DNA from: Aphrocallistes beatrix
Lineage: Eukaryota > Porifera > Hexactinellida > Sceptrulophora > Aphrocallistidae
Length of the DNA: 64,000 nucleotides
Reading direction: 5' to 3'
Assembly: GCA_963281255.1 (NCBI GenBank)
Contig: OY725491.1
Location: 3,162,001 to 3,226,000 of the forward strand
The notes beneath the pieces are model-generated. The model saw only the letters and a list, made by a program, of their open reading frames with translations. It was not told the origin of the DNA and ran no database searches. Within the stretch, counting starts at the first letter, position 1, and every line of letters starts with the position of its first letter. This document shows, piece after piece, positions 43,331 to 55,330 of the stretch. A program made the translations under genes and the position numbers.

Positions 43331-44018
43331 ATATTGCACGTTCTATGCAAGTAACTGAAACTTCTGATGACATAATTGACGAATTTTCAGTTGGTCGGAT
43401 GGATTATCACTGTTCACATTGTAATGCTAAATTTTGGGAGAATGAAAAACTCTCCACTAGCACTAAGGATGACTTCAAGTTTTCCATCTGCTGCGGACAA
43501 GGGAAGGTGGTCATTCCCGCCTTACCTTCTCCCCCTGAGCTGCTGATGCATCTGCTGACGGCTACTGACAGTCGAGGCAGAGCATTCAGAGAGTACATTC
43601 GAGCTTATAACTCGGCTCTAGTGTTCGCTTCACTCGGCGTTAATCTCGATAAAGAGTTAGCTAGCGCTAGGCGTGGAGTGTACACATTCCGTATCCATGG
43701 TGTTGTGCATCATTACATTGGGCAGCTGACTCCCGAGCGGGAGAAACTGCTTCATTTGCACAAATTTACATCCATGATGGTACTCCTGAGGGAGAGCTGG
43801 AGAATCGCCAGCGACACCTTGGAGATGCGAGTCTCCCCGAGCTGCGACTACTGCAGAACTTGCTGCATGAAGTAAACCCCTATGTCTCCCACTTCAGACA
43901 AGGTGTCGCTATGATGAGAGACAAGGGGGGAGTGGACGTTTGGATGACCATCAGAGCTGATGGTACACCAGATCCGAGACGCTAAAACGCTCCAACTGCT
44001 CCCGAAATAGCAGTCATA
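43331..44018 (+). pseudogene. Helitron N-terminal region before Rep
   Basis: Contains a zinc-binding-like YHCSHCNAKFWENEKLS and ICCGQGKV, then FREYIRAYNSALVFASLGV and YTFRIHGVVHHYIGQLTPE, all standard ahead of the Helitron Rep domain. A frameshift near 43757 moves the reading to QIYIHDGTPEGELENR and a TAA near 43983 interrupts it before IMPGDSYTEGVATRDIVL. Confidence 0.85.
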
Positions 44019-45485
44019 ATGCCTGGAGATAGCTACACTGAAGGTGTGGCTACCAGGGATATAGTGCTGCATGCACGTACAGGGTGTTTAAAACGTATCA
44101 CTGAAACCAATTGTGCATACGATAGCCTCCATTATGTTTTATTGTTTCCTTCTGGAGATAACGGCTGGCACCTGGGCATTCCCCACAGTAGAGTAAAAGC
44201 CTGTGTTACTGCAATGGAATTCTACTCATACCGCCTGATGGGGAAGAGCTCTCTGAGCTATCTGCATCTCTTTGGCGGACTGTTCCACCAGTATATCGTG
44301 GACATGTACGCTAAAGTTGAGCAGCAAAGGTTTAACTACATAAAGTTAAACCAGGAAAAGATCAGAGTGGATCTATACAAAGGCCTGGCTGATGCAGTAT
44401 CTGCAGGTGACGTCAATCCTATGGCGTATGGAAAGAGGATCATACTACCTTCTTCCTTCACTGGCAGTCCTCGACAGATGTTCGAGCTCTATCAGGACAG
44501 TATGTCTATCGTACGGAAATACGGTAAACCTGATTTATTTATTACATTTACATGTAACCCGAAATGGGAAGAGATTTCTTCTGCTCTTTTATTGAATCAG
44601 AAAGCGACTGACCGTCCAGACTTAACTATAAGAGTATTTAGAATGAAATTGCGTGAACTGCTTAATGACATCTGCGTTAAGCATGTTCTAGGGGGACCAC
44701 TCGCGCATGTATTCACCATCGAGTTTCAAAAGCGCGGTCTCCATCATGCACATATCCTGATCATCCTATCTGATCAGGATAAACCTAGAGATCCTACTAT
44801 GTATGATAATATAGTCTGTGCTGAGATTCCTGACAAGGATCTCAACCCTAGACTTTATCATATTGTGAAGTACTGCATGAACCACAGTCCATGCGGCGTA
44901 GTAAGGAAATATGCTGCCTGTATGCGCGATGGAAAATGCAGTAAGAAATACCCCAAAGTATTTTCTCAGTTTACCACAACCGGTAATGACAGCTATCCTA
45001 TGTACAAACGTCGAAATAACGGCCGTACAGTTATTGTGAATGGAATTCAGCTGGACAATAGGTGGGTTGTTCCATACAACCCTTATTTACTTTTGAAATA
45101 CAATGCTCATATAAATATTGAAATTTGCTCTACCATTAGTGCTTTTAAATACCTCTACAAGTATGTGTATAAGGGCCATGATAGAGCTATTGTCGAATTT
45201 CGCATTGGTGATAGCGCTGGAAGTAGCACTAACAAAGCAACCATGGACGTCGATGAGATTGTCAATTATCTTGAAGCGCGTTATGTTTCTGCTACTGAAT
45301 CCTGCTACCGACTCTTTGCGAATGAGCTTCATGCAAACCTACCACATGTCATGAGGTTAGCTCTCCATCTGGAGCATCACCAGCCTGTCGTGTTTACCGG
45401 AGATTCTGATTTGCAGGAGGTTCTTCGTAGACTGAGAGATAAGCACCCTTACAGGGTGGTTTTTGGCAAACCAAAAACACCTTAG
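44019..45485 (+). pseudogene. Helitron Rep (HUH endonuclease) domain
   Basis: An open frame of 488 codons. The HUH metal-binding motif is FQKRGLHHAHILIIL (near residues 235-249). The two-tyrosine catalytic motif is FKYLYKYVYKGHD near residues 373-385. DLFITFTCNPKWEEI is the preceding conserved block and MNHSPCG...CSKKYPK the zinc-finger-like block. Rep nicks and joins DNA during rolling-circle transposition. The domain itself is complete; the frame is lost at about 45473 after HPYRVVFGKPK. Confidence 0.92.
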
Positions 45486-46056
45486 TGCTCGCAAGCTAAC
45501 ATACACCAACTTCCCTGATGAGTTTGTGTGGAATAAATCCAAACGTGAGTGGACCGAAAGGTTGAAAGGACATGGTAACATGATAGGTCGTGACTATTCC
45601 GCCCATCCCGGTGAAGGAGAGCGTTACTTCCTCAGAATGCTCCTTAACCATGTAACAGGCTGCACCTGTTACCAGGATATCCGCACTCTCCCTGATGGCA
45701 CCGTCTGCACTACCTTTAAGGAGGCGTGCCGTAGACGAGGCCTGTTGGAAGATGACCAGGAGTCCGATAACTGTCTCACTAAGGCCGCTACCTGTGCTAT
45801 GCCAGCACAACTGCGACAGTTATTTGTCACTATCCTTCTCTTTAATGAGCCATGTGACACACTAGCACTGTGGAATAAGCATAAGGCGTCTCAAGCAGAG
45901 GATTTTCTACTTCGTGCGAGAATTCTTTTTCCCATTGTCAAATTGAATGCGTCTATTTTGAATAGTCCGTTCGTTAATAGATATCGAGAGTCGCTTAGAA
46001 AAGCATGGAAAATCTTTTTCCGATTATCCCGGAATGCCTATTCCCACTCAAGATAG
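45463..46056 (+). pseudogene. Helitron Rep-helicase linker region
   Basis: It continues the protein in another frame: LTYTNFPDEFVWNKSKREW, GEGERYFLRMLLNHVTGC, RTLPDGTVCTTFKEACRRRG and PAQLRQLFVTILLFNEPCD are conserved in animal Helitron polyproteins. Frame lost again near 46040. A shorter relative lies at 6045-6605. Confidence 0.88.
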
Positions 46057-47300
46057 GAATCCATTTGATCTACCGCGCATCATTCAAGATGAACTTGCAT
46101 ATGATGTACCTAATCTAGCCATAATTACAGATACCAACGTGCCTTTACTGAACCCTGATCAGCTGAGTGCATATAACTCTATTATTGAGTCTATAGACGA
46201 TCCTATTTCTGTAAACAAAGCATTTTTTGTTGACGGTCCCGGTGGAGCTGGCAAAACATTTTTGTACAATACATTGTTAGCTAAGATTCGCTCCCGTGGT
46301 GAAATCGCACTAGCAATGGCTTCATCTGGAATAGCAGCTCTCCTCCTAGAAGGCGGGAGAACTGTCCATTCTAGGCTGAAAGTTCCTATCACGTTGAATG
46401 AACTATCTGTGTGTAATATCACTAAACAGAGTGCTTTAGCCAAACTTATACAGGGTGCTAAGCTTTTAGTTTGGGATGAAGCTCCTATGATGCATAAACA
46501 TGCTGCTGAATGTGTAGATCGGACATTGAGAGATCTCTGCTCCAATGATCTACCATTTGGCGGCAAGGTTATTGCATTTGGAGATGACTTCCGACAAATC
46601 CTACCCATCATTAGGCGTGGATCGAGGGCCGAGGTCGTATCAGCCTGCCTTAACAGATCTTCACTTTAGAAACATGTCAAAGTGATGAAATTAACCATAA
46701 TTATGCGTCTTCGAATGGATTCATGTCAGGATCATGAAGAGGTGAGTTACTTCTCTGACATTTTATTGAGGGTAAGAGAAGGTACTGAGCCTCATGATGA
46801 GAATAACATGATTCATTTAGATCACAAATATGTAGTACGTGGTGAGTCTATTGCAGACTTGCCCACTGCTATATATGGTAACATTAAAGAACACTTTAAT
46901 GATCGTGATTACATCACGCCGCGTATTATGAAGTCTCCTAAAAATGAGACAACTGAAACGATAAATAAATACGTGATTGATCAACTTCCTGGAGAAGCAA
47001 AGGTGTTACTGAATGCAGACTCAGTAGATACCAGTCAGGCAGCTATGTATCCTACTGAATATCTTGATTCTATTTCGCCTACTAGCTTGCCTCCACACCG
47101 CCTCTACCTTAAGGAGTATGCGTCAATTATACTCTTGCGCAGTTTCAATCCCACGAATGGGATGTGTAATGGCACCTGATTACTAACTAATTAGAGCATT
47201 TTTAAACAATGTTATAGATGCTGAAATTGCCACAGGTATCCATAGTGGCAAACGAGTGTTCATTCCTCGCATTATAATGACTCATTGTGTTGAGCCATTT
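46034..47300 (+). pseudogene. Helitron Pif1-like SF1B helicase, truncated
   Basis: Walker A GPGGAGKTFLYNTLL, the Walker B-like LLVWDEAPMMHK and FGDDFRQILPIIRRGSR (motif III region) are intact in the first frame, which ends at a stop near 46667. A following frame (46682-47179) reads MRLRMDSCQDHEEVSYFSD and LPGEAKVLLNADSVD, then GMCNGT and, after another break, SGKRVFIPRIIM. The final motifs (KGQGQ, VALSR) are absent here. The helicase would unwind DNA for rolling-circle transfer. Confidence 0.9.
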
Positions 47301-47409
47301 GTTAGAAATCTTCAACTATTACTAATTCGAATGTGAAGATTTCGAATCTTAAATCAGACTCTTAATAGCTCTTAGAGTTTGAATACTTTTCGCTTCTTGA
47401 AAAGATCAA

Positions 47410-47739
47410 TATATATATATATATAATTAATTGATTGAAGAAACTGCCTGACTTTTGGCATGTGAGAGTTTTTTGGCTATGCCTCCACTAAGTTCTGACC
47501 TCAGATGAAAATGTCGACTCAACGTGGAATTATGACATCATTGTCACATTTTTTATGATTATAAATTTCAGTTTTTCGACTATAACTCAGCCGCTTTAAG
47601 TGATAGAATGCTGAAATTTAAATAAAATGTGTATAATAAGATATCTCATATATAATGCAACTATCTTCTAAAGATGATGACTCATCACACTGTCACGACA
47701 TCAAAATTACGCATCAAATGCTTCGAAAATTTATTTATA
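47410..47739 (+). mobile_element. Diverged Helitron-like non-autonomous copy, no hairpin end
   Basis: (TA)n, then TTGATTGAAGAAACTGCC through GTGGAATTATGACATCATTG to a truncated end near 47720. Confidence 0.75.
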
Positions 47740-48037
47740 TACAATAGAACGTCAGTTATCCGAACTTCAGTTATCCGAACACTTCAGTTCTCCGAACCAA
47801 ACTAAAATATAATAAATGTATAAATGATGCATCCTGAGTTGATAATTGAAATTATTACACTGCCATCATTTTATATACTATTGATGATACCTACATACGC
47901 TAAAAAGTATTATATCCATATTCATCATTATGACTACTTAGTACTACTGACCAACTTTTCTATATAATCACATAACAACTTCAGTTATCCGAACCCCTGC
48001 GGTCCCAACCCGTTCGGATAACTGACGTCCTACTGTA
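47740..48037 (+). mobile_element. Pogo-like MITE (family 2)
   Basis: Ends CAATAGAACGTCAGTTATCC and its inverse, flanked by TA. Collinear with 32531-32857, with small deletions. Confidence 0.9.
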
Positions 48038-48729
48038 TATCTATCATATTTACTATAGCATATGAGCAAAAGAAAGTAATAACTAAAATTATTAATTTAA
48101 TTTTATAGGGTTTTTTATAAAATTGCCAAAAAACGGCGAAAAAAGCCCGTTTTTTTCTGGAAAACAGGAATAAAATCATAAATTTATAAGATATCGAAAA
48201 TCGAGTGGTACTACGTTTATCGCACAATGATATTGAACAACCATTGCAAATTTCAGCCTTTTTATCTCAAAACAAATTTGAGTTTTTTATTTTTAAAGAC
48301 GGTCAATTTTGAATTTACAAGTCCCGATATATTGGGATTCAGAGTTTCAATTTTAAGAACGATGTAAAATGAGCTATTAAGTATAATTAAAAGCATTCAT
48401 AAATCGCATTTATACTGATGAATTAGATATATTCCAACAACCTTTGGTGAAAATAGCAAAAGCATTGTGAAAATCCACAAAATTTCTTGAGGCCCTAACC
48501 CCCGAATATTTTGAACCAATTGAGAAATATAATTAATACTCCTATTACTGCAAAGTATAATCCATCGGTTTAGGATGAATAAAGAGCTTCTAAAAAGTAT
48601 AATAGGAAATTAGAGCGAGAGCCTACTACTTTTAGTTTTCAAGCTATGATTTTCGAAAAATGCTAAGCCATCACGTGATAAAAATTAGCATTCCATTGGA
48701 CTTAGCGGACTTATTATTAAGGAATCATA

Positions 48730-49165
48730 TACAGTCGAACCTGCTATAACGGTCACCTGTCTATAGCGGTCACCAATGAACAGTCCCGTCCGAAATTCCA
48801 TAACATTGAACCTGTGTATAGCGGTCACCTGCTCAACGCGGCCAGCGGCCACCCGTTTGTAGTCCCTTACTGACCATAAAACTGTGCATAACGGTCTTCA
48901 TCTGTCTATAACGGCCACTACCTATCTACAACGGCCATCACCTTTTTCACTTGTTTATGTATTTATTACATGGACTGCTACGAATGATAAATAAATTTCA
49001 TGTAATTACCTCAAATAATGGATTTCTAAAAGCTTGATGTTTATTGCACTACGTTGATACCTTTTGGGGATTAAGACAATTACCTGTATATAACGGTCAC
49101 CTGTGTATAACGGCCAATTTTGTCCAGTCCCTTGGGTGGCTGTTATATATACAGGTTCCACTGTA
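48730..49165 (+). mobile_element. Pogo-like MITE (family 3)
   Basis: TA, CAGTCGAACCTGCTATAACG ... TATACAGGTTCCACTG, TA. Subterminal TATAACGGTCACCTG repeats many times on both sides. Confidence 0.88.
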
Positions 49166-49636
49166 TGTATATACTGTTATAAAAAGTATATTAGGATTTG
49201 AGAGCTTAGAATTACATATTTCCAGGTATATATTTCCAGAGATAGAGAGGAATCTGTTTAGGAGCATAAATGGGGGGGCTTTGACCGAATCTTGGAGGTA
49301 AAAGGCCACAACTTCTAAAATAATTATGAAAATTGCTCCAATTTTACTGTACACATTGTTAGTGACGGTTGCATTGATTTTTTAGTTTGATAGCTACATT
49401 TGAGCACATATTCCATGACTAGATTGGCCATTTTCGAATATAGTCAAAGTCTTCATAGAATTTGTATTACAATTAAATCAATGATTAGTTGAGAAATATT
49501 TATTTTTTGACAAAGATATGTTTGAGGAACCTATACTATATTATCATATACATCCTTTCATTTAAGATTATAATATAATATATAGCTTCAATAGTTATTA
49601 AATTTGACATCGACCTCTTTCGGAACCATAGAGAGG

Positions 49637-49828
49637 TACAGTAGAACTCGGTTAGTACGTACTCGGGATACAACGTACTTCGGCTTAGTACGTACTCATT
49701 TCTCTGAACCAAAATTCATTTATTATATAGATTCCTATGTAATATCAACTCGGTTAGTACGTACTTATGGATAGTACGTACTTTTTCCCGCTTTCCAGAG
49801 GGGTACGTAATAACCGAGTTCTACTGTA
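49637..49828 (+). mobile_element. Pogo-like MITE (family 4)
   Basis: TA, CAGTAGAACTCGGTTAGTAC ... inverse, TA. The subterminal motif AGTACGTACT is repeated. Confidence 0.9.
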
Positions 49829-50325
49829 TAATGTCCGAACTAAAGCTATAATATACGATAACTTACGAATAAATGGTCTGATCTGAAATTTCTTTTTTTA
49901 AAAATGATCAGAATTCTATTTTCGATGCAATTTCTAATATCACAGCGGCCATTTCCCGAGCATTTTAGAAATGAAGTCCATCATAGAGCTCTTTTGATTT
50001 TATATGCCTTTTTTCGATTTTTTTCTGTTTTATAATCTCTAAAGGGACCTAAACAATTTTGAGGTCTATATATCATTAAAAAATATCAGATAAGTAAGAA
50101 ACTAATCGATGAATGCGCCGAAAAACCACTATTAAATGTTCAATATTTACTAACACTAAACTTCAGGAGTCAACTCATAAAAATCAAAATAGATGGTAGA
50201 CCACTCAGTAATTCAATGGAATTAACAATGAAACTTTTACCATTATTTTTTATGTCAGGCGACATTTTTCGAGGGCGGTATCCTTAAATTTCAATCTCAG
50301 TTTTAAACACTGTAATTACTACTTT

Positions 50326-50725
50326 CAGGGATTTACTTGCTACTTACTACCTTTTTATTTTTTTGGAGGAAAATATAAGGTAGTAAGTAAATATTTTGGA
50401 TGCCGACCAAAAGAAAAGTAGCAAGTAAATTTCCCGGACATCCTAATGAAATGGACATGGTTAAATTAAGAAAATTCTGATTCTGAAATGCTAAAATATT
50501 CCTAAAAATCGTTCGATGCACGCTCGCCCTCAATCTTATACTACAGGATCAATAACTTCTTCCCCTCACGCCAACTAAATTCCGGTGAGAAAATAAGTAG
50601 CAAACCAAAAAAAAAAGTAGTGTGAGTAAAACTAAATCTAAAATGGAGGAAAAAATAAAGTAGCAAGTAAACGGTTGGCAAAAAAAATCAGTACAACTTT
50701 TTTTCTGCCATTTCTGGAATCCCTG
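50326..50725 (+). mobile_element. hAT-type MITE
   Basis: CAGGGATT ... AATCCCTG, flanked by ACTACTTT (50318-50325) and ACTACTTG (50726-50733), an 8-bp duplication with one change. The internal motif AAGTAGCAAGTAAA is repeated in both orientations. Confidence 0.75.
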
Positions 50726-50799
50726 ACTACTTGTAATATTGAAGATGATAGAATTGTAACTGAGATAAACTATCCTAAAGTTTTAATCAAGGTAAGTAT

Positions 50800-50960
50800 C
50801 ACAAATGGCGTTAAAATAATCAGAGAATTGCTGTTCCAAAGAGCACTATTTTTCGCATCGTGCAAATATTGCGTCAGAATAATGATATTGAGAGGAAATC
50901 ATGGCCAGAAAAACGAGAAGATTACAAGTAAACAGTGATAGATTTCTTGTAAAAAATCCC
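50800..50960 (+). pseudogene. Tc1-like HTH fragment
   Basis: One frame reads IAVPKSTIFRIVQILRQNND then KSWPEKREDYK, resembling the second half of a Tc1 HTH. It may belong with the DDE relic at 52150-52615, the two being separated by the hAT relic. Short and broken. Confidence 0.45.
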
Positions 50961-51052
50961 ATGAGACGATAATGATGGCATTACGAGGAGTGGGTACACA
51001 CTACGGGATTATTTCGCGGTGTATCTGCTTGGGTGGTGCAGTGGTTAAAAGC

Positions 51053-51822
51053 AGGGTTGGAATTTAACCCGGGTTAAATAGGTTTTGCCCAGCCCAGTGG
51101 GTTAAATCCGGGTAAAACCCGGTTTAATTAGTTTAACCCGGGTTAAAATGGGTTTTATTCTCCAGAAACGGATTTTCCCAGTTTTTGTCCTTGTTTTCAA
51201 ACGTATAATTAATTTTATGTGTATTTATTGTAAGAGGTGCATATCAAATCTAATACACCATTGAAAATCCAAAACAAATGAAAGCAAATCACCAGTCAAA
51301 CTTCACTGAACCTCTCAATTCGCGATAATATGTTACCAATTTTGCTGGTTCTCTAAGTCTAATCTATTTCGAGTTTGTTCTGAACTAAACTAAAGTTAGA
51401 AAATATCCGCTCAATTGAAGCATTTATGCGCCTCACCTTGGAACCTTCTACTTTTAGATAAAAAGCTTTGAACATCACTGGGCAACCAACAAAACTAGCT
51501 ATTATACATGTAGTAACCGCTATGATTAGAGTAGGTAAAAAGACAAACTGCTCTATATAATAGTAATATCCTTGTTTACTTAAAGCACCTCAGATTGTAA
51601 CTTTTAAAAAATTCCATTGTTCGTACATCAGGTATTATTAAAGACATCATTACGGAATCTCAATATAATACTTGCAGAATAAGAATTTTTAATCCAAACA
51701 ATTGATATTGCTAAAATTAACTTGATTTACAAATACATTAGAATAAAACCCACTTTAACCCAGTTTAACCCACAAAAGGGATTTTACCCAGCCCGGGTTT
51801 AACCCGGGTTAACCTCGCCCTA
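51053..51822 (-). mobile_element. hAT relic with AACCCGGGTT-rich ends
   Basis: The left end CAGGGTTGGAATTTAACCCG and right end CCCGGGTTAACCTCGCCCTA are imperfect inverses with repeated TTTAACCCGGGTT. On the minus strand near 51310-51430 ASIERIFSNFSLVQNKLEID is the hAT C-terminal dimerisation motif, so this is a deletion derivative retaining the last part of its transposase. No clear TSD. Confidence 0.65.
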
Positions 51823-52149
51823 GTCATTTGCATTTTGTTCTCAATTACTTTGCTTCGGTGATGTAATCTGAGCCTACACTCTTGCTGAACCTTAGTGAGC
51901 TGAAAGCACTAAGGATGTAATCTTGCTAAAGGTAAAGTTAGGTGCTATCTTTCTTCCCTACTGGTAGCCGAGTTTTTCTCTGTAAACATGCCATCATATA
52001 CATACACACATGCTGCATACACCTCAGTCAGCAACTATCAGTAGGGGGGGGTATATAAATCTATAAACTTTACTATCCTTTTACCCTATATTATGATGTT
52101 ATTCAGCAATTTGGCATAAGAACATTTATGGGACAAGATTAAGAGCATA

Positions 52150-52616
52150 TCTTTGGAGGGCGGTATAATACCCTGGTATACACCTAAGGTTCCAAGAAAT
52201 ATTCATATGCTAACGGATCGTCACAAGCAATAGAGATTCTCGTGGGCTAAAAATACAAAAGCAAACCGATTGGGAAAGAGTTGTTTTAGCAGCGGGATGA
52301 TACAATTGTGGTGTAATGGTGATCAACGAGCAGTCAAACCAACGATTAAGCATAGTCCTAAATTACATATTTGAGAGCATTTTCAGCGCATGGGACTTTC
52401 TGTGGAAGATTTTTATGGAAAACCTGAAAGTAGAACTGCATTCAAGCATCCTAAACGAGTGTTTGATTACACAAGTCCTATAGTGTATGGCGGCTGGATC
52501 TTTCATGTGGATTATGACCCGAAGCACACATCTAAGGTTGCTAAGTAATTCCGTGAAACCAGTGGTATAATTCGAATGTATTTGCCTACTTGTAGCACAG
52601 AACTCAACCCGATTTA
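52150..52616 (+). pseudogene. Tc1-like DDE domain relic
   Basis: Pieces read RFSWAKNTKANRLGKSCFS, then SPIVYGGWIFHVDYDPKHTS with the second catalytic Asp before PKHT, and YLPTCSTELNPI corresponding to the S-P-D-L-N-P-I-E segment. The first Asp is not evident. Several stops. At 52616 the sequence changes to GATTTAAATCA-rich DNA. Confidence 0.65.
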
Positions 52617-52705
52617 GGGTTGGAAAAAAATCATGATTTATTCAATTTAAATCAGAGTTATTTGATTCAAATCAGATTCATTTGATTTAAATTAGATTTT
52701 CTATC
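52617..52705. repeat. GATTTAAATCA-rich segment, possible hAT end
   Basis: Repeated TTTGATTCAAATCAGATT-type words after AGGGTTGGAAAAAAATCATG. A similar patch with reversed polarity lies at 59985-60035. These may be the outer ends of the BED-finger hAT between them, but the left boundary could equally be the Tc1 relic's continuation. Confidence 0.4.
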
Positions 52706-52707
52706 TA

Positions 52708-54021
52708 CGAGGGGCACTCGAAAAGTTTTGACGTTCACCTACATATCAAATAGTTAGTATGAAGATTTATATTACATTTTTTCAAAATACTCTCCATGAG
52801 ACTCTATACATTTTTTCATTCTACTAAACCACTTCTGAAAACACATTTTCCACTCATCTTTGGGTATGGCTTCGATTACCTTGAAAAGTGCCCCCGCCAG
52901 CTCCTCATTCGATGAAAATCTCCTTCCACGCAACTCATTCTTTATCGTAGGGAACAGCCAGAAGTCGCAAGGGGCTAGGTCTGGACTGTAGGGAGGATGG
53001 GGCAGTGTTCTAAGTCCACAATCTTCACAATCTAAAACTCGCGAGTTCTGAGTGCGGTGTGAGATGATGCGTTATCATGATGGAGCAAAATTCCCCTGAC
53101 GCCCGTCTTTTCACGCTGTGAATTTATTTCTGTGATGACTTTGGGGAGGCATACTGTGGTGTACCAATCGGCAGTAACTGTTTTTCTAACCTCAAGCGCC
53201 ACAGCTGCTACAAACCCACTGGATCTGAAAAAAATTGCCCACATTTGCTTCCCTACAGATTTCGCCCTTCGTACTTTTGTTGGGGGTGGAGCATCTTCTT
53301 CCACCCACTCCTTCGATTGTTGTTTTGTTTCCGGATCATAATGGTATATCCATGTTTCATCCCCTGTAAGAATATCCGAAACAGCCCTTGAAGTTCCATT
53401 AACAAATCTTTTGAGCATAATTTTGCAAAAGTCAACTCGGGCCGATTTTTGCTCTAAAGTCAAAGAATGGGGGATCCAGCGGGCACACAACTTTCGTAGA
53501 CAAAGTTCTTTATGTATAATGGTATTAATAGTCCCCGATGAGAGGCCAGTTTCATGCTCTATCTGAGCGTATGTAACATGAGAATCCTGGATCACTAGTT
53601 CCAATACTTGATCCACATTTTGCTCATTGTGGGAAACACTCGGCCTCCCTGCACGAGGAGCATCCTCCAGAACGAAGTTCCCATGAGTAAATTCTCTACC
53701 ATCGCTCAATTGTACTCAAAGAAGGAGCAACATCTAGGAAATGTTCCTGTAAAGTTTCATGGATCTCCTGCCTCGTCTTCTTCATTTTGAATAAAATCAA
53801 AATCATTGCACGAAAATCACGTCTTGTGAAATCTGAGGATGATGCAAGCAAGTTAGAAGCCATGCAGACTAACAAGTCAAATATTTCTGAAAGTATGAAA
53901 GATAAATGAATGAAATTTTCAGTGTATGCTAATAACCGCAGAATGAAACGAATTAGCAATAAATATTTCTTCTAGATTAATGGTTTCATAGCAAACGTCA
54001 AAACTTTTCGAGTGCCCTACG
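52708..54021 (-). mobile_element. Complete mariner element (1314 bp)
   Basis: Inverted ends CGAGGGGCACTCGAAAAGTT and CGTAGGGCACTCGAAAAGTT (read inward) lie between TA at 52706-52707 and TA at 54022-54023. Length and coding content are standard for mariner. It appears to have inserted into the 3' flank of the BED-finger hAT. Confidence 0.93.
52772..53863 (-). pseudogene. Mariner transposase, nearly intact
   Basis: ATG at 53863, stop at 52772-52774, about 350 residues in ancestral form. In order: MASNLLASSSDFTRRDFRAM, STIERW (a deletion of a few codons and a frameshift here), DAPRAGRPS, LCARWIPHSLTLEQKSARVD, TGDETWIYHYDPETKQQSKE (first Asp), ILLHHDNASSHTA (second Asp), a 1-base deletion after ALRTREF near 53036, then HPPYSPDLAPCDFWLFPTIK (third Asp) and FQKWFSRMKKCIESHGEYFE. 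All D,D34D residues are present. Two lesions separate it from an open frame, so this is among the youngest elements here. Confidence 0.93.
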
Positions 54022-54262
54022 TATAATCATTTAGTCTTCTGTTTATTTTTATCTACTCATAATCAAGTAGAATTCTAGAATAAATTTAACATTATCTACG
54101 TATACGCGTAATAGAATGTTTTAATGGAAAACCCGAAAATTTGAATAAATATTAATGAAGAAAGCGAAAAATTAGAGTAGGTATTAATGTACGTAGAACT
54201 AGAAGAAATTATTCATGAGTATTCAGCAGCTTGTATATAAATACTAATTTTCCTGCTTTAGC
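54022..54262 (-). pseudogene. hAT transposase C-terminal tail, beyond the foldback insertion
   Basis: At 54210-54262 the minus strand reads IAKAGKLVFIYKLLNTHE and a stop, which continues VRNRLG from 56400-56425 once the foldback pair and one TSD copy are removed. The rest is 3' flank. Confidence 0.8.
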
Positions 54263-54268
54263 TATACC

Positions 54269-55329
54269 ATAGCCATAGCCTACTATAATAAGGCCTCAGA
54301 GTAACTTGCGAATTTGGCACTAGGGATGCAGTAGAAGATGGATGAAGAAATACATGAGCTACCTTAAATCATTAACAAAGCACAATAGAGCTTAGGAATG
54401 TATTACCAGCATATATAAATATGGTGTCAAAGCACCCATATCCGTTGTTAAAATTTAGATTAGTCATCAAATGATGGCGCAACAGGCTATATTTGGGTCA
54501 AATTTAGTGATTTTCAGAGGTCGTTTAAGGGCATTTCTAAGTGTTTTTATTATAAAGTTTTTCGCATAGAACTGAGAAGTGAATGTGTTATTACGAAAAA
54601 TTTGGAATTTTTTAGTGGAATGTTCTTACATTCCTGTGTTGCTATGAAAACGTGTTTTGGTCAGTTGGGGCTATATCTTGAAAACAGCGATAGCTAGACA
54701 TTCAAATTTAATCCCATTTGATAGCAAATAGGCTACTTCCTATTAAGCTATAATACAATTTCTATGTCTTAATTCACTAATTTACGAATTATTAGACAAT
54801 TTATCATATGGTCACATTTGGTAATTTGTGGAATATCTCGTAAACCATTGAATTTAGACACAGAAATTGTATTATAGCAAAATAGGAAGTCGCCTATTTA
54901 CTATCAAATGGGATTATATATAAATGTCTAGCTATCGCTATTTTCAAGATATAGCCCCAACTGACCGAAACACGTTTCCATAGCAACACTGGAATGTAAG
55001 AATATTCCATGAAAAAATAGTATTAACACATTCACTTCTCAGTTCTATGCGAAAAACTTTATAATAAAAACACTTAGAAGTTCCTTAAACGACCTCCGAA
55101 AATCACTAAATTTGACCCAAAAATAGCCTGTTGCGGAATCATTTGATGACTAATCAAAATTTTACAACGGATATGGGTGCTTTGACACCATATTTATATA
55201 TGCTGGTAGTACATTCCTAAGCTTTATTGTGCTTTGTTAATGATTTAAGGCAGCTCATGTATTTCTTCATCCATCTTCTACTGCATCCCTGGTTAAGTTA
55301 CTCTTAAGCCTTATATATAGTAGGCTATG
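54269..55329. mobile_element. Foldback element, copy 2 (family F, diverged)
   Basis: Inverted arms of about 500 bases meet near 54800. The outer end is CATAGCCTACTATAATAAGG. Adjoins copy 3 with one base between. GCTATACC at 54261-54268 is the left TSD of the pair. Confidence 0.85.
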
Positions 55330-55330
55330 C

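Larger units (their letters stand above)
42263..47320 (+). mobile_element. Autonomous-type Helitron, 3' part missing
   Basis: The 5' end is TCTTATATATTAAAATGCTA, directly after an A that is followed by T in the uninterrupted paralogous site (28155-28165). A GTTT repeat and the box CGAATTGATTGAAGAATTGG follow, then a leader of about 550 bases and the coding region. The coding sequence ceases near 47300 within the helicase and no CTRR end was found, so the element is truncated. Confidence 0.85.
48056..50287 (-). mobile_element. TTAA-flanked element (family D) carrying two nested MITEs
   Basis: The right end TTCGAGGGCGGTATCCTTAA is intact; the left side is truncated near the MITE at 47740-48037. 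It is the inverse of about 35252-36850 with insertions at 48730-49165 and 49637-49828. No gene. Confidence 0.7.

Noticed and set aside
46159-46611. 150-codon minus-strand frame
   Set aside because: Antisense to the Walker A/B region of the Helitron helicase, which is unambiguous on the plus strand.
51025-51052. tRNA-like A box (TGGTGCAGTGG) that could mark a tRNA or SINE
   Set aside because: No matching B box follows; the next bases are the end of a hAT relic. At most a truncated tRNA-derived fragment.
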